In this document: positions 1 through 6,641 of the stretch, one piece after another
Layout: the number at the start of each line of letters is the position of its first letter
Position numbering within the stretch: the stretch's first letter is position 1
Origin: B1 sp964443415
GTDB lineage: Bacteria; Bacteroidota; Bacteroidia; UKL13-3
Direction: 5' to 3'
NCBI GenBank assembly: GCA_964443415.1
Contig: CAYUDC010000116.1
Location: 1-8,645, forward strand
Length of the DNA: 8,645 bases
Notes under the pieces: generated by a model
What the model saw: the letters and a program-made list of their open reading frames with translations, nothing else
Database searches by the model: none
What the model was told of the DNA's origin: nothing
Made by a program: the position numbers and the translations under genes

Positions 1-375
1 GTTGTTTTATTAGGTGGCAAAGAAGATGCTGAGACAGGCGAACAGATTAGCAATGCTTGCGGCCATCAGGTGGTGAACATGTGTGGTAAAATTAGCCTAG
101 CACAAAGCGCTTGGGTGGTTAAAAATGCCTTGCAGGTGCACACCAATGATACTGGCCTAATGCATATTGCCGCTGCGTTTAAAAAGCCTATTGTAAGTTA
201 CTGGGGCAATACATTGCCGGCCTTTGGCATGACCCCCTATTACGGCAAAGACAAAGCCCTTACCCAACAATTATCTACGCTCATAGAAAACAAAGATTTA
301 CCGTGTAGGCCTTGCTCTAAAATTGGGCATAAGGCTTGTCCCAAAGGACATTTTAATTGCATGGAAAGCTTGTAG
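1..375 (+). CDS. Glycosyltransferase family 9 (heptosyltransferase type), C-terminal part
   Basis: The reading frame is open from the first base and ends with TAG at 373-375, so 124 C-terminal residues are visible and the N-terminal half lies outside the window. The visible part is the nucleotide-sugar-binding C-terminal domain of a GT-B fold enzyme. It begins with a VVLLGG strand and carries HTNDTGLMHIAAA (residues 47-59) followed by KPIVSYWGNT, which matches the D-[ST]-G-x-x-H-x-A-A-A signature of ADP-heptose:LPS heptosyltransferases. Family members transfer a heptose or similar sugar to a lipid-linked or surface glycan at the cytoplasmic face of the inner membrane. The tail has four cysteines, C102-x2-C105-x7-C113-x6-C120, around CPKGHFNCM, a pattern I recall from WaaF-like proteins. 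The family call is firm. The acceptor and sugar are unknown, and WaaF itself cannot be claimed. The gene converges on the next one with 2 bp between stop codons. Confidence 0.88.
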   Translation, partial: VVLLGGKEDAETGEQISNACGHQVVNMCGKISLAQSAWVVKNALQVHTNDTGLMHIAAAFKKPIVSYWGNTLPAFGMTPYYGKDKALTQQLSTLIENKDLPCRPCSKIGHKACPKGHFNCMESL

Positions 376-388
376 TATTAATCTACAA
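370..388. terminator. Weak palindrome spanning the two convergent stop codons
   Basis: TTGTAG (370-375) and CTACAA (383-388) form a perfect 6-bp stem around a 7-nt loop. The TAG stop of the glycosyltransferase closes the left arm, and the TAA stop of the minus-strand gene lies in the loop (378-380). Because it is symmetrical it could act on both strands. It is AT-rich and has no clear T-tract on either side, so a terminator role is only a guess. Confidence 0.25.
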
Positions 389-1580
389 AGTCTTGCAGAT
401 AAGCATAACGCTCTGTTAGCTTTCCATCTGCTGCAATGGTGGCATGCTTTAAGATATTGTCTTTGTCTTGTGTAAATAACAAGGGCAACACATGACGCTT
501 GAGTTGCTCACCAAATTCTAATGAGGCATCAATAGGCAGCTCGCATGGCAAATTACCAACCGCTTGCACATCGATGGTATTGCATAAAAATGCTTCTACT
601 TCACTTTCTGTAAAAACATTGTATCCATAAAACGGGCTATCAATGGTGGTACTGCGCGTGGTGCTAGGCACAGGGCCCGGCACATCGCAAGTAATGTCTG
701 AGATTATCTTAATCCTAAAATCACTGCCTTTCATTTCTTCGTGGGTAAAGAAAGGTGCAATGCCCTCCTTCCAAAAAACTGCATTGATAAAAATATCTGC
801 CTTTTGGTAATAGGGTTTAAAGGTGCTCACATAATCTTCTGGATGCTTGTAGAAGTCAGATTTATCCCAAGGCCTGCCATCTTTATGGGCATAATAATCT
901 TCGCTGCGCAAATGCACATAAATGGGTTTGTTATAATCTTCTTCTAAAAATTCTTCCTGACTTACATGGTGAATTTTTAACTTCTTTAACAACTCCAATG
1001 CACCATGTGCCACCCTACCATCGCCGCACACTACAATGCGCACGGGAGGAATCTTTAGGCCTTTATATTGCTCTATCAAATTGGCATAATCTTTTAATTG
1101 ATTGGCTGGCTTAAGGGCATAATACCCATACTTTTTGCCCAACATTAAAAAGGCATAATGCGTGCCCACTATGCCAGCAAACCTGCCAAAGCCAATGATA
1201 CGATTGCCAGCATCCCAAGTAAGGGTTTCGTAATCTATTAAGCGAATGTTTTGCTTAAGGATAGCCCTCAATAATTTTCTATTATGGATTTGCTTTTTGA
1301 TGGTATGGGAGAAAAAAAGATAGGTCTTATTGGGAATCAATGCATCCACCGCTACCTCTTTTACACCCAATAAAATATCTGCCTGAGACATATCTGTAGT
1401 AACCTGTGCACCTGCTTGCTGATAGGCTTCATCTGTAAAACATCTCTCCTGGCAAGATTCAACTAAAATGCTTAATCCTGGAAACGACTTTAACAATTCG
1501 GCGCAATGCTGCGGTGTAAGCGGTGTGCGATGGTCTACAGGTTGTTTGGTTTCTTTGATGATGCCTACGGTAATATTCAT
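378..1580 (-). CDS. Stand-alone lysine-ketoglutarate reductase / saccharopine dehydrogenase-like oxidoreductase
   Basis: This protein of 400 residues belongs to the alanine dehydrogenase / transhydrogenase N-terminal superfamily. Segments that recall the LKR half of the bifunctional LKR/SDH (AASS) enzymes include GIIKE near residue 6, DHRTPLTP (16-23), FFSHTIKKQ (89-97), RLIDYETLTWDAGNRIIGFG (113-132) and NLPCELPIDASLEFGEQL (343-360). A Rossmann-type GDGRVAHG (186-193, GxGxVxxG) should bind NAD(P). The LKR reaction joins lysine and 2-oxoglutarate to give saccharopine in the cytoplasm. Sequence reading alone cannot separate lysine-forming saccharopine dehydrogenase from LKR or a related unassigned dehydrogenase. 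I chose the ATG at 1580 because NITVGIIKE is the usual family N-terminus. An in-frame TTG at 1604 would add 8 residues inside dnaG's 3' end. With the ATG, the gene starts 7 nt after the dnaG stop and is probably co-transcribed with it. Confidence 0.75.
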   Translation of the reverse strand: MNITVGIIKETKQPVDHRTPLTPQHCAELLKSFPGLSILVESCQERCFTDEAYQQAGAQVTTDMSQADILLGVKEVAVDALIPNKTYLFFSHTIKKQIHNRKLLRAILKQNIRLIDYETLTWDAGNRIIGFGRFAGIVGTHYAFLMLGKKYGYYALKPANQLKDYANLIEQYKGLKIPPVRIVVCGDGRVAHGALELLKKLKIHHVSQEEFLEEDYNKPIYVHLRSEDYYAHKDGRPWDKSDFYKHPEDYVSTFKPYYQKADIFINAVFWKEGIAPFFTHEEMKGSDFRIKIISDITCDVPGPVPSTTRSTTIDSPFYGYNVFTESEVEAFLCNTIDVQAVGNLPCELPIDASLEFGEQLKRHVLPLLFTQDKDNILKHATIAADGKLTERYAYLQDFVD

Positions 1581-1587
1581 AATGGGA

Positions 1588-3516
1588 TCAATGTAAAATA
1601 ACAATGCCAGCTTTGTTACTTAATTCTCTTTGTTTGTCTTTTAATAGTTTTATGAGCTCTAAGGCAAAGCCAATTTCTTCGTCGCTGCCCTTTTCTATGG
1701 CCAACTTAAGCTCTTCATTGGCCTGATGGGCCATTTTTTCTAACTGTTTCTTTTCTAAGTAAAAGAAGGTAGAAGCAATGTCTTCTAAATAATTATCCTC
1801 TGGCGATACCAAGGGCACATTATATTTCTCTGTCCACTTTTTACTGGCTTCATTCTCGTGTGCCAACAAACTTGCCGTGGTAGAAGATATCAATGGATTT
1901 TGATGATTGATAAAGACGGTTGACTCAATAGGTAATTGATCATGCATCAAACGTTTTATCTCGTCTACCATCAGTCGCATCGATTCTTGCTCTATTTGAA
2001 TTTCTAATTGCTCCAGGGCATGAATCATATAATGCGCTACATGGCTATATCCTTCCATGGCTTTATGACCATGCAAAATCATCATCTTTACAAGGTAGCG
2101 CTCCTGCTCATGAACGGGCTCTTCTTTAAGTAATTCTTTGAGCTCTTCTTGTAGCGATAACTTAGGCGTTTCGGGTTCAACCCACTCCTTCTCTTTTTGA
2201 TTTAGAAAGCCGTTTCTAAACTTATTGAGCTCTGTAATCAATAAGCTTTCATTCATTTCTAGCAATACCGAACATTCTTTAATGAATGCCATGCGCTTAA
2301 TGCCATCTGGAATTTTACCAATGCTCTCTACGATGTCTCTGGTAACATTGGCCTTTTTTACAGGGTCGTTGGCCACGTCTGTGAGCAGGAGTTTTACCTT
2401 AAATAAGATAAAGTCCTTTGATTCTTTCTTTAAATATTCGCCAAAAGCTTCTGCACCCGATTTCTTGGCAAATGAATCGGGGTCTTCTCCATCCGGAAAA
2501 GGCACCACCTTTACGTTAAGCCCTTGTTCTAGCAGCATATCTATACCACGCATACTGGCTTTGATACCTGCTGCATCCCCATCATACAAAACGGTTACAT
2601 TTTCTGTATGACGTTTGATGAGTTTAATTTGATTTTCGGTAAGCGAAGTACCACTTGAGGCCACCACATTTTCTATTCCGGCTTGGTGCATAGAAATGAC
2701 GTCTGTATACCCTTCTACCAAGTATACAAAGTCGCTCTGACGTATGGCATTTTTGGCAAAGAACAAACCATATAGCTCATTGCTTTTATGGTAGAGCAGG
2801 GTTTCTGGCGAGTTTACGTATTTGGCACTCTTATCATCCTTTTTAAGCTGGCGCCCGGCAAAGGCAATTACCTTACCGGTATGCCCATGGATGGTAAACA
2901 TCACCCTTCCGCGATAGGCATCGTATACTTTATCTTGCTCATTCTTTTTAACCAGCCCAGCCTTCACCAGCAGGTCTTCGTTGTAAAGCGCAGCAATAGC
3001 TGTATCATGTAAATGATTCCAAGCATCCATGCTATACCCTAACTTAAACTTCTTGATGATATCGTGTCTAAAACCACGTTCTTCAAAATAAGACAAGCCA
3101 ATGGTATTGCCTTCCTCAGATTCCCACAGTTGCTGCTCAAAATAATCGGCAGCCCAATTGTTTAATATTTGGAGGCTTTCTTTTTCGGAGCGAATGGCCT
3201 TTTCTTGGTCGAGGTTTACATTCTCCTGCTGTGGCCATTCGATGCGGTATTTATCGGCCAAGCTTTTGAGCGCCTCAATATAACCCAAGCCATCATGCTC
3301 CATGATAAAGTTCACGGAGTTTCCTGCCTTGCCACAGCCAAAGCATTTATAAATTCCTTTGGCAGGCGAGACCGAAAAGCTGGGAGTTTTTTCATTATGA
3401 AAGGGGCACAACCCCGTAAGATTGGCCCCTCTCCTTTTTAACCTTACATAGTCGCCCACTACCTCTTCGATATTGGCGGCCTGCAAGATTTCATCTATTT
3501 TACTTTGTGGTATCAA
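1588..3516 (-). CDS. dnaG: DNA primase DnaG
   Basis: DnaG synthesises the RNA primers for leading- and lagging-strand replication and is recruited by the DnaB helicase. The product has 642 residues, in the family's usual range. The N-terminal CHC2-type zinc finger has ligands C37, H40, C58 and C61 (CPFH and CFGC). The catalytic core contains YRGRVMF (201-207). The Toprim domain has EGYTD (268-272), DGDAAG (312-317) and DPD (345-347), whose acidic residues bind the catalytic metals. The region after about residue 440 is divergent and charged, as expected for the helicase-binding domain. The start is TTG at 3514-3516: it gives MIPQSKIDEIL, which fits DnaG N-termini, and the frame upstream holds no ATG before a stop at 3553-3555. 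It lies 29 nt after the stress-protein stop and 7 nt before the LKR-like gene. All visible catalytic residues are intact. Confidence 0.97.
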   Translation of the reverse strand: MIPQSKIDEILQAANIEEVVGDYVRLKRRGANLTGLCPFHNEKTPSFSVSPAKGIYKCFGCGKAGNSVNFIMEHDGLGYIEALKSLADKYRIEWPQQENVNLDQEKAIRSEKESLQILNNWAADYFEQQLWESEEGNTIGLSYFEERGFRHDIIKKFKLGYSMDAWNHLHDTAIAALYNEDLLVKAGLVKKNEQDKVYDAYRGRVMFTIHGHTGKVIAFAGRQLKKDDKSAKYVNSPETLLYHKSNELYGLFFAKNAIRQSDFVYLVEGYTDVISMHQAGIENVVASSGTSLTENQIKLIKRHTENVTVLYDGDAAGIKASMRGIDMLLEQGLNVKVVPFPDGEDPDSFAKKSGAEAFGEYLKKESKDFILFKVKLLLTDVANDPVKKANVTRDIVESIGKIPDGIKRMAFIKECSVLLEMNESLLITELNKFRNGFLNQKEKEWVEPETPKLSLQEELKELLKEEPVHEQERYLVKMMILHGHKAMEGYSHVAHYMIHALEQLEIQIEQESMRLMVDEIKRLMHDQLPIESTVFINHQNPLISSTTASLLAHENEASKKWTEKYNVPLVSPEDNYLEDIASTFFYLEKKQLEKMAHQANEELKLAIEKGSDEEIGFALELIKLLKDKQRELSNKAGIVILH

Positions 3517-3527
3517 TCGGTTTGACC

Positions 3528-3535
3528 CAAATATA
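3528..3535 (-). promoter_or_regulatory. Possible Bacteroidota -7 element for dnaG (TATATTTG)
   Basis: On the minus strand TATATTTG matches the Bacteroidota TAnnTTTG -7 consensus exactly. It sits in the short gap between the stress-protein stop and the dnaG TTG. A -33 TTTG is not evident; at about 19 nt upstream there is only an imperfect GTTTAA. If used, transcription would start around 3521-3523, leaving a leader of only about 5-7 nt. An 8-mer with four to six fixed bases occurs often by chance, so this is tentative. Confidence 0.35.
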
Positions 3536-3545
3536 AGTTCACAAA

Positions 3546-4427
3546 CTAGAAGTTAAACTCACTCTTGTAAGTATCAAAATTTGGGTTCACACAAAAGATA
3601 GGCACATTACCAGAGTCGTTTACAATTTGCTGCGCATAAGTTTCGATGATGTATTCTCTGATAGATTTATCATCTTCTTGCTGCGTCATAATCATAATTA
3701 GGTCTGCCATTTTCATTTCGGCAAAGTCTAAGGTTTTACGTGCAAAATCGCTGTTATCCTCTAAAATGGTTTCTTCGTGTGCTACACCTGCCTCGTCAAA
3801 TAAATTCTGAATTTGACGCAGGTTGGCCATCAATTTATTGTTTAAGAATTCGTCGCCCACTTTATAAGTTAGAATATGAATGGTAGACTTATACGACTTA
3901 CCTAAATGGATGGCCCATTTTACTTTTTGCTTAGACTCGGCAGAAAGGTCTAATGGGAACACAATGTTCTTATAGGCATTTGGGTTCTTATCGGTTTTCA
4001 CCACAATTACTGGCATGGTAGAGTAACTGATGGTGCGGCTGGCGTTTGAACCAATCACACGCTCCACGCCGCTGGCGCCGTGGGTACCCATGATCACGCA
4101 ATCGCAGCCAAACTCTTCGGCAGTTTCGATAATGGTTTTATAAATTTTACCCGATTTTACTACGGTATGGCAAATAATGCCAAAACTATTTTTAATGTCT
4201 TTTGCCTTTTCGTTAAGGCGAGATAGCATGGCTTCTTTGGCTAAATTATCTTTTGCTTCGCTTTTGCTAAAGCTAAAAATATTGCTTAAAAAATCTTCTT
4301 CCAAAATACTGAGTAATACCAAGTCATTATCAAAATGTTTGGCCACTTGGGCAGCATGACCTAAGGCATTGAGGGAGATTTCAGAAAAATCTACCGGCAC
4401 GAGCATAATGTTTTTTTTCTTTTCCAT
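3546..4427 (-). CDS. Tandem-domain universal stress protein (UspA family)
   Basis: A 293-residue cytoplasmic protein made of two UspA folds. Domain 1 (about 1-145) opens with NIMLVPVDFSE, where D13 sits at the usual nucleotide-contact position, and ends with VIMGTHGASG...IGSNASR (112-131), the phosphate-binding loop of ATP-binding Usps. The loop spacing between GTHG and GS is 8 residues rather than the canonical 9. Domain 2 (about 152-281) opens with KNIVFPLDLS but has TQQEDDKSIREYI where the GxxG loop should be, so it probably does not bind ATP. Two-domain Usps with one degenerate half are common in Bacteroidota. Members help cells survive starvation or stress; the exact partner is unknown. 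The start is ATG at 4425-4427. It is the first gene of the minus-strand cluster and is divergent from the nucleoside phosphorylase. Confidence 0.92.
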   Translation of the reverse strand: MEKKKNIMLVPVDFSEISLNALGHAAQVAKHFDNDLVLLSILEEDFLSNIFSFSKSEAKDNLAKEAMLSRLNEKAKDIKNSFGIICHTVVKSGKIYKTIIETAEEFGCDCVIMGTHGASGVERVIGSNASRTISYSTMPVIVVKTDKNPNAYKNIVFPLDLSAESKQKVKWAIHLGKSYKSTIHILTYKVGDEFLNNKLMANLRQIQNLFDEAGVAHEETILEDNSDFARKTLDFAEMKMADLIMIMTQQEDDKSIREYIIETYAQQIVNDSGNVPIFCVNPNFDTYKSEFNF

Positions 4428-4496
4428 TTTTTGGGTTTCTAATTTTCATTGCAAATGTAAATTTTTTAATTAGCATGCAGGCATTAAAATTTGCAT
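4428..4496. promoter_or_regulatory. Divergent intergenic region with an inverted repeat
   Basis: These 69 bp separate the stress protein (minus) from the nucleoside phosphorylase (plus). GCAAAT at 4451-4456 is mirrored by ATTTGC at 4489-4494, and TTTTAAT (4464-4470) by ATTAAAA (4483-4489), with the palindrome GCATGC at 4473-4478 near the centre. The whole forms an imperfect dyad that overlaps the minus-strand -7 candidate. On the plus strand TAAAA (4485-4489) lies 7 nt before the ATG at 4497, resembling the A-rich initiation signal used by Bacteroidota instead of Shine-Dalgarno. It may be an operator or merely AT-rich symmetry. Confidence 0.35.
4452..4459 (-). promoter_or_regulatory. Likely -7 promoter element (TACATTTG) for the stress-protein gene
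   Basis: On the minus strand TACATTTG is an exact match to TAnnTTTG. Its 3' end is 25 nt before the ATG at 4427, which would give a leader of roughly 18-20 nt. I find no TTTG or TTG at the expected -33 spacing. Its position in the divergent intergenic region, ahead of the first gene of the minus-strand cluster, makes it the best promoter candidate in the window. Confidence 0.45.
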
Positions 4497-5348
4497 ATGA
4501 AAATAGCAGCAAGCGAACTCATTTTAAACCAAGACGGCTCGGTGTATCACCTACACTTACTGCCTGAGGATTTGGGAGATACGGTAATTTTGGTGGGCGA
4601 CCAAGACAGGGTGCCAGAGGTGTCTAAACATTTCGACCGCATAGAAATCCGCAAACAAAAGCGCGAATTTGTTACCCACACAGGGTATATCGGGTTGAAC
4701 CGAGTGAGTGTTATCTCTACCGGAATTGGGACAGACAACATAGACATTGTTTTAAACGAACTCGACCAATTATTGAACATAGATTTGGCCACTAGGGAAC
4801 TCAAATCCCATAAACGCGATTTAAGTTTAATTCGCGTTGGCACCAGTGGGGCCCTGCAATCCGACATTCCGGTAGACAGTATTTTGGTCTCTACCCATGG
4901 TTTGGGCTTAGATGGATTGTTGTGGTATTACCCGCACACGCCTATGTTTGAACTCGAAAACCTAGCCAAGCAATTGGGGATACCATTTGTAAAACCCTAT
5001 TTGTTTGAGGCGCACCCAGATTTGATGAAGAAGTTTGAACAAGGTTCACTTAAAGGCATTACAGCCACCTGCCAAGGATTCTACGGCCCGCAGGGCCGTG
5101 GTTTAAGAAAGTCTATTGTTGAACCCAACCTTCCTCAAAAACTCAGTAGCGTCAGGATTGGATCAAACCGAATAACCAACTTTGAAATGGAAACAGCAGC
5201 CATACTCGGACTAAGCCATATTTTTGGGTTTAAGGCCACCGCCGTAAACGCCATTTTGGCCAACCGCATCAACCATACCTTTAGTAGCAACCCAGCTACT
5301 ATCGTAGAAAAGGCCATTGTTTATACTTTAGACGCGCTGTTTGGATAA
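4497..5348 (+). CDS. Nucleoside phosphorylase (uridine phosphorylase-like, PNP/UDP family 1)
   Basis: This 283-residue cytoplasmic enzyme would cleave a nucleoside with phosphate to a free base and (deoxy)ribose-1-phosphate in salvage. Family motifs appear in order: VGDQDRVP (33-40, phosphate site, compare G-D-P-x-R of uridine phosphorylase), STGIGTDNIDIVLNEL (74-89), RVGTSGALQ (113-121, phosphate/ribose site), GFYGPQGRG (194-202) and FEMETAAILGL (229-239), whose E230-M-E232 contacts the ribose. It is longer than E. coli Udp (about 250 residues) and typical of the Bacteroidota version. Base preference cannot be read with confidence; uridine or thymidine is the best guess. I chose ATG 4497 over the in-frame TTG at 4491 because homologous N-termini start close to here and TAAAA sits at suitable spacing. 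Its TAA stop shares its last A with the dprA ATG. Confidence 0.9.
   Translation: MKIAASELILNQDGSVYHLHLLPEDLGDTVILVGDQDRVPEVSKHFDRIEIRKQKREFVTHTGYIGLNRVSVISTGIGTDNIDIVLNELDQLLNIDLATRELKSHKRDLSLIRVGTSGALQSDIPVDSILVSTHGLGLDGLLWYYPHTPMFELENLAKQLGIPFVKPYLFEAHPDLMKKFEQGSLKGITATCQGFYGPQGRGLRKSIVEPNLPQKLSSVRIGSNRITNFEMETAAILGLSHIFGFKATAVNAILANRINHTFSSNPATIVEKAIVYTLDALFG
5081..5101 (+). other. GC-rich hairpin inside the nucleoside phosphorylase gene
   Basis: CTACGGCCC (5081-5089) pairs with GGGCCGTGG (5093-5101) around a 3-nt loop. That gives 9 pairs including one G-U, in an otherwise AT-leaning gene. It encodes part of the conserved YGPQGRG motif, so the symmetry may come from protein constraint. 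The structure is real at sequence level; any function is unproven. Confidence 0.4.
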
Positions 5349-6454
5349 TGAGTCAAGAACTGCTGCGATATAGAATTGCCTTGAATTTAATTCCGGGCAT
5401 TGGCGATGTGCTTATCAAGAACTTGATAAGTTACTGTGGCAGTGAAGAAGCTGTTTTTAAGGAAAGCGAAAACAAACTACAAAAAATCCCAGGGATTGGG
5501 CAACACCTTGCCAAACAAATCAAGGGATTTAAGAACTTTGAGCGGGCAGAGAAAGAAATAAAGTTCATAGAAAAACACCAGATTAAGCCTTTGTTTTATT
5601 TAGAGGCTGGGTACCCAAAGCGCTTATTGGAGTTTATGGATGCCCCCAATTTATTGTATTCTTTAGGTGGGCACGAATTAAATAATAGAAAGGTGGTAGC
5701 CATTGTGGGCACCCGCAAAGCCAGTGAATATGGGAGGCAGTTTACAGAAAAACTTATAGCCGTATTAAAAGACAAAAATGTGTTGGTGGTAAGTGGCTTG
5801 GCAGCTGGCATTGATGGCATGGCGCATAAGTATGCGTTAGAAGCCGGACTAGAAACCACAGGAGTATTGGCCCACGGTTTTGATAGGATGTATCCAGCGC
5901 AACACAAATTATTGGCGGCTAAAATGATTAAACAGGGCGGTTTGCTAACGGAGTTTCCAAGCGAAACCATTCCGGATAAAGAAAACTTCCCCAAGAGAAA
6001 CCGCATTGTGGCAGGCATGTGCGATGCTTTGGTATTGGTAGAAACTGCTATTAAAGGAGGGTCTAGAATTACCGCCGAAATTGCCAATTCATATAATAAA
6101 AACGTGTTTTGTGTGCCCGGCAGAACCACCGATTACTATTCTAAAGGCTGTAATTATTTGATTCAATCTAACAAAGCCAACATGCTTTGCGAGCCAGCAG
6201 ATTTGTTGGATTATATGAATTGGAACGATAAAATAGTGAAAGGCAATGCCAAAAAACAGCTACAGTTATTTGAGAGTTTACCTAGCCACGAGCAAGAATT
6301 GTTGCACTTTATAAGGGAGAAAGTAAAGATAAGCATAGACCAAATGGCCTTTGAATTGCAAACCGATCCGGGGATATTGGCACTTAAGTTATTGGAATTA
6401 GAATTTGCTGGTTATGTAAGAAGTTTACCAGGTAAAATGTATGAGTTGAGCTAA
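5348..6454 (+). CDS. dprA: DNA-processing protein DprA (Smf)
   Basis: DprA binds incoming single-stranded DNA during natural transformation and loads RecA on it; it is also found widely in bacteria not known to be transformable. The 368 residues show the full architecture: an N-terminal helix-hairpin-helix region with PGIG at 16-19 and IPGIG at 47-51, then the Rossmann-like DNA_processg_A domain with IVGTR (119-123), SGLAAGIDGMAH (149-160), FPKRNRIVAG (214-223), GGSRITAEIA (237-246) and GCNYLI (267-272), and a C-terminal winged-helix region (about 305-368). The start is ATG at 5348, overlapping the preceding TAA by one base, so it is translationally coupled to the nucleoside phosphorylase. 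No truncation is seen. A perfect inverted repeat lies in codons 22-28. Confidence 0.96.
   Translation: MSQELLRYRIALNLIPGIGDVLIKNLISYCGSEEAVFKESENKLQKIPGIGQHLAKQIKGFKNFERAEKEIKFIEKHQIKPLFYLEAGYPKRLLEFMDAPNLLYSLGGHELNNRKVVAIVGTRKASEYGRQFTEKLIAVLKDKNVLVVSGLAAGIDGMAHKYALEAGLETTGVLAHGFDRMYPAQHKLLAAKMIKQGGLLTEFPSETIPDKENFPKRNRIVAGMCDALVLVETAIKGGSRITAEIANSYNKNVFCVPGRTTDYYSKGCNYLIQSNKANMLCEPADLLDYMNWNDKIVKGNAKKQLQLFESLPSHEQELLHFIREKVKISIDQMAFELQTDPGILALKLLELEFAGYVRSLPGKMYELS
5411..5430 (+). repeat. Perfect 9-bp inverted repeat in the dprA 5' coding region
   Basis: CTTATCAAG (5411-5419) and CTTGATAAG (5422-5430) are exact reverse complements separated by AA. They encode residues 22-28 (LIKNLIS) of DprA. 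In RNA this could fold as an 8-bp stem with a 4-nt loop about 60 nt after the start codon; in DNA it is a dyad suitable for a dimeric binding protein. No function is established. Confidence 0.5.
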
Positions 6455-6541
6455 CAAGAATGGTGATTATAAGAGTATAAAATGAAGAAAAACAAGTGAA
6501 ATCATGGTATTAACACCCGATGAGCTATGTTTAAAATGGAA
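6455..6541. other. Region after dprA, up to the gap
   Basis: These 87 bp contain no recognisable terminator hairpin. ATG at 6504 opens a frame (MVLTPDELCLKW) that stays open into the gap, and ATG at 6527 opens another (MFKME). Either could be the start of a gene hidden in the gap, but a dozen codons is too little to call one. ATG at 6482 gives only MKKNK before a stop. Confidence 0.4.
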
Positions 6542-6641
6542 NNNNNNNNNNNNNNNNNNNNNNNNNNNNNNNNNNNNNNNNNNNNNNNNNNNNNNNNNNN
6601 NNNNNNNNNNNNNNNNNNNNNNNNNNNNNNNNNNNNNNNNN
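6542..6641. other. Assembly gap (100 N)
   Basis: Exactly 100 consecutive N. A round number like this is the conventional placeholder for a scaffold join of unknown length, so the real distance between dprA and the barrel protein is unknown and genes may be missing. Any frame or operon reading across it is invalid. Confidence 0.95.

Noticed and set aside
101..363. Cysteine-rich tail of the glycosyltransferase as a new metal-binding module
   Set aside because: A similar cysteine pattern around CPxGH is, as far as I recall, normal for WaaF-like heptosyltransferases, so it is not new.
1581..1604. TTG at 1604 as start of the LKR-like gene
   Set aside because: It would overlap dnaG by 17 nt and add MLFYIDPI, which does not fit the family N-terminus; ATG 1580 does.
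2225..2611. Plus-strand frame of 128 codons opposite dnaG
   Set aside because: Antisense shadow of the Toprim and following region of dnaG; serine-rich without recognisable domains.
4486..4493. AAAATTTG as a plus-strand -7 promoter element for the nucleoside phosphorylase
   Set aside because: One mismatch to TAnnTTTG, and the transcript would start at or after the ATG at 4497.
4491..4496. TTG at 4491 as start of the nucleoside phosphorylase
   Set aside because: ATG at 4497 is only two codons on, is a stronger start and has TAAAA at suitable spacing.
5596..6129. Minus-strand frame of 177 codons opposite dprA
   Set aside because: It lies wholly inside a well-supported dprA gene, has low-complexity antisense composition and shows no family motif.
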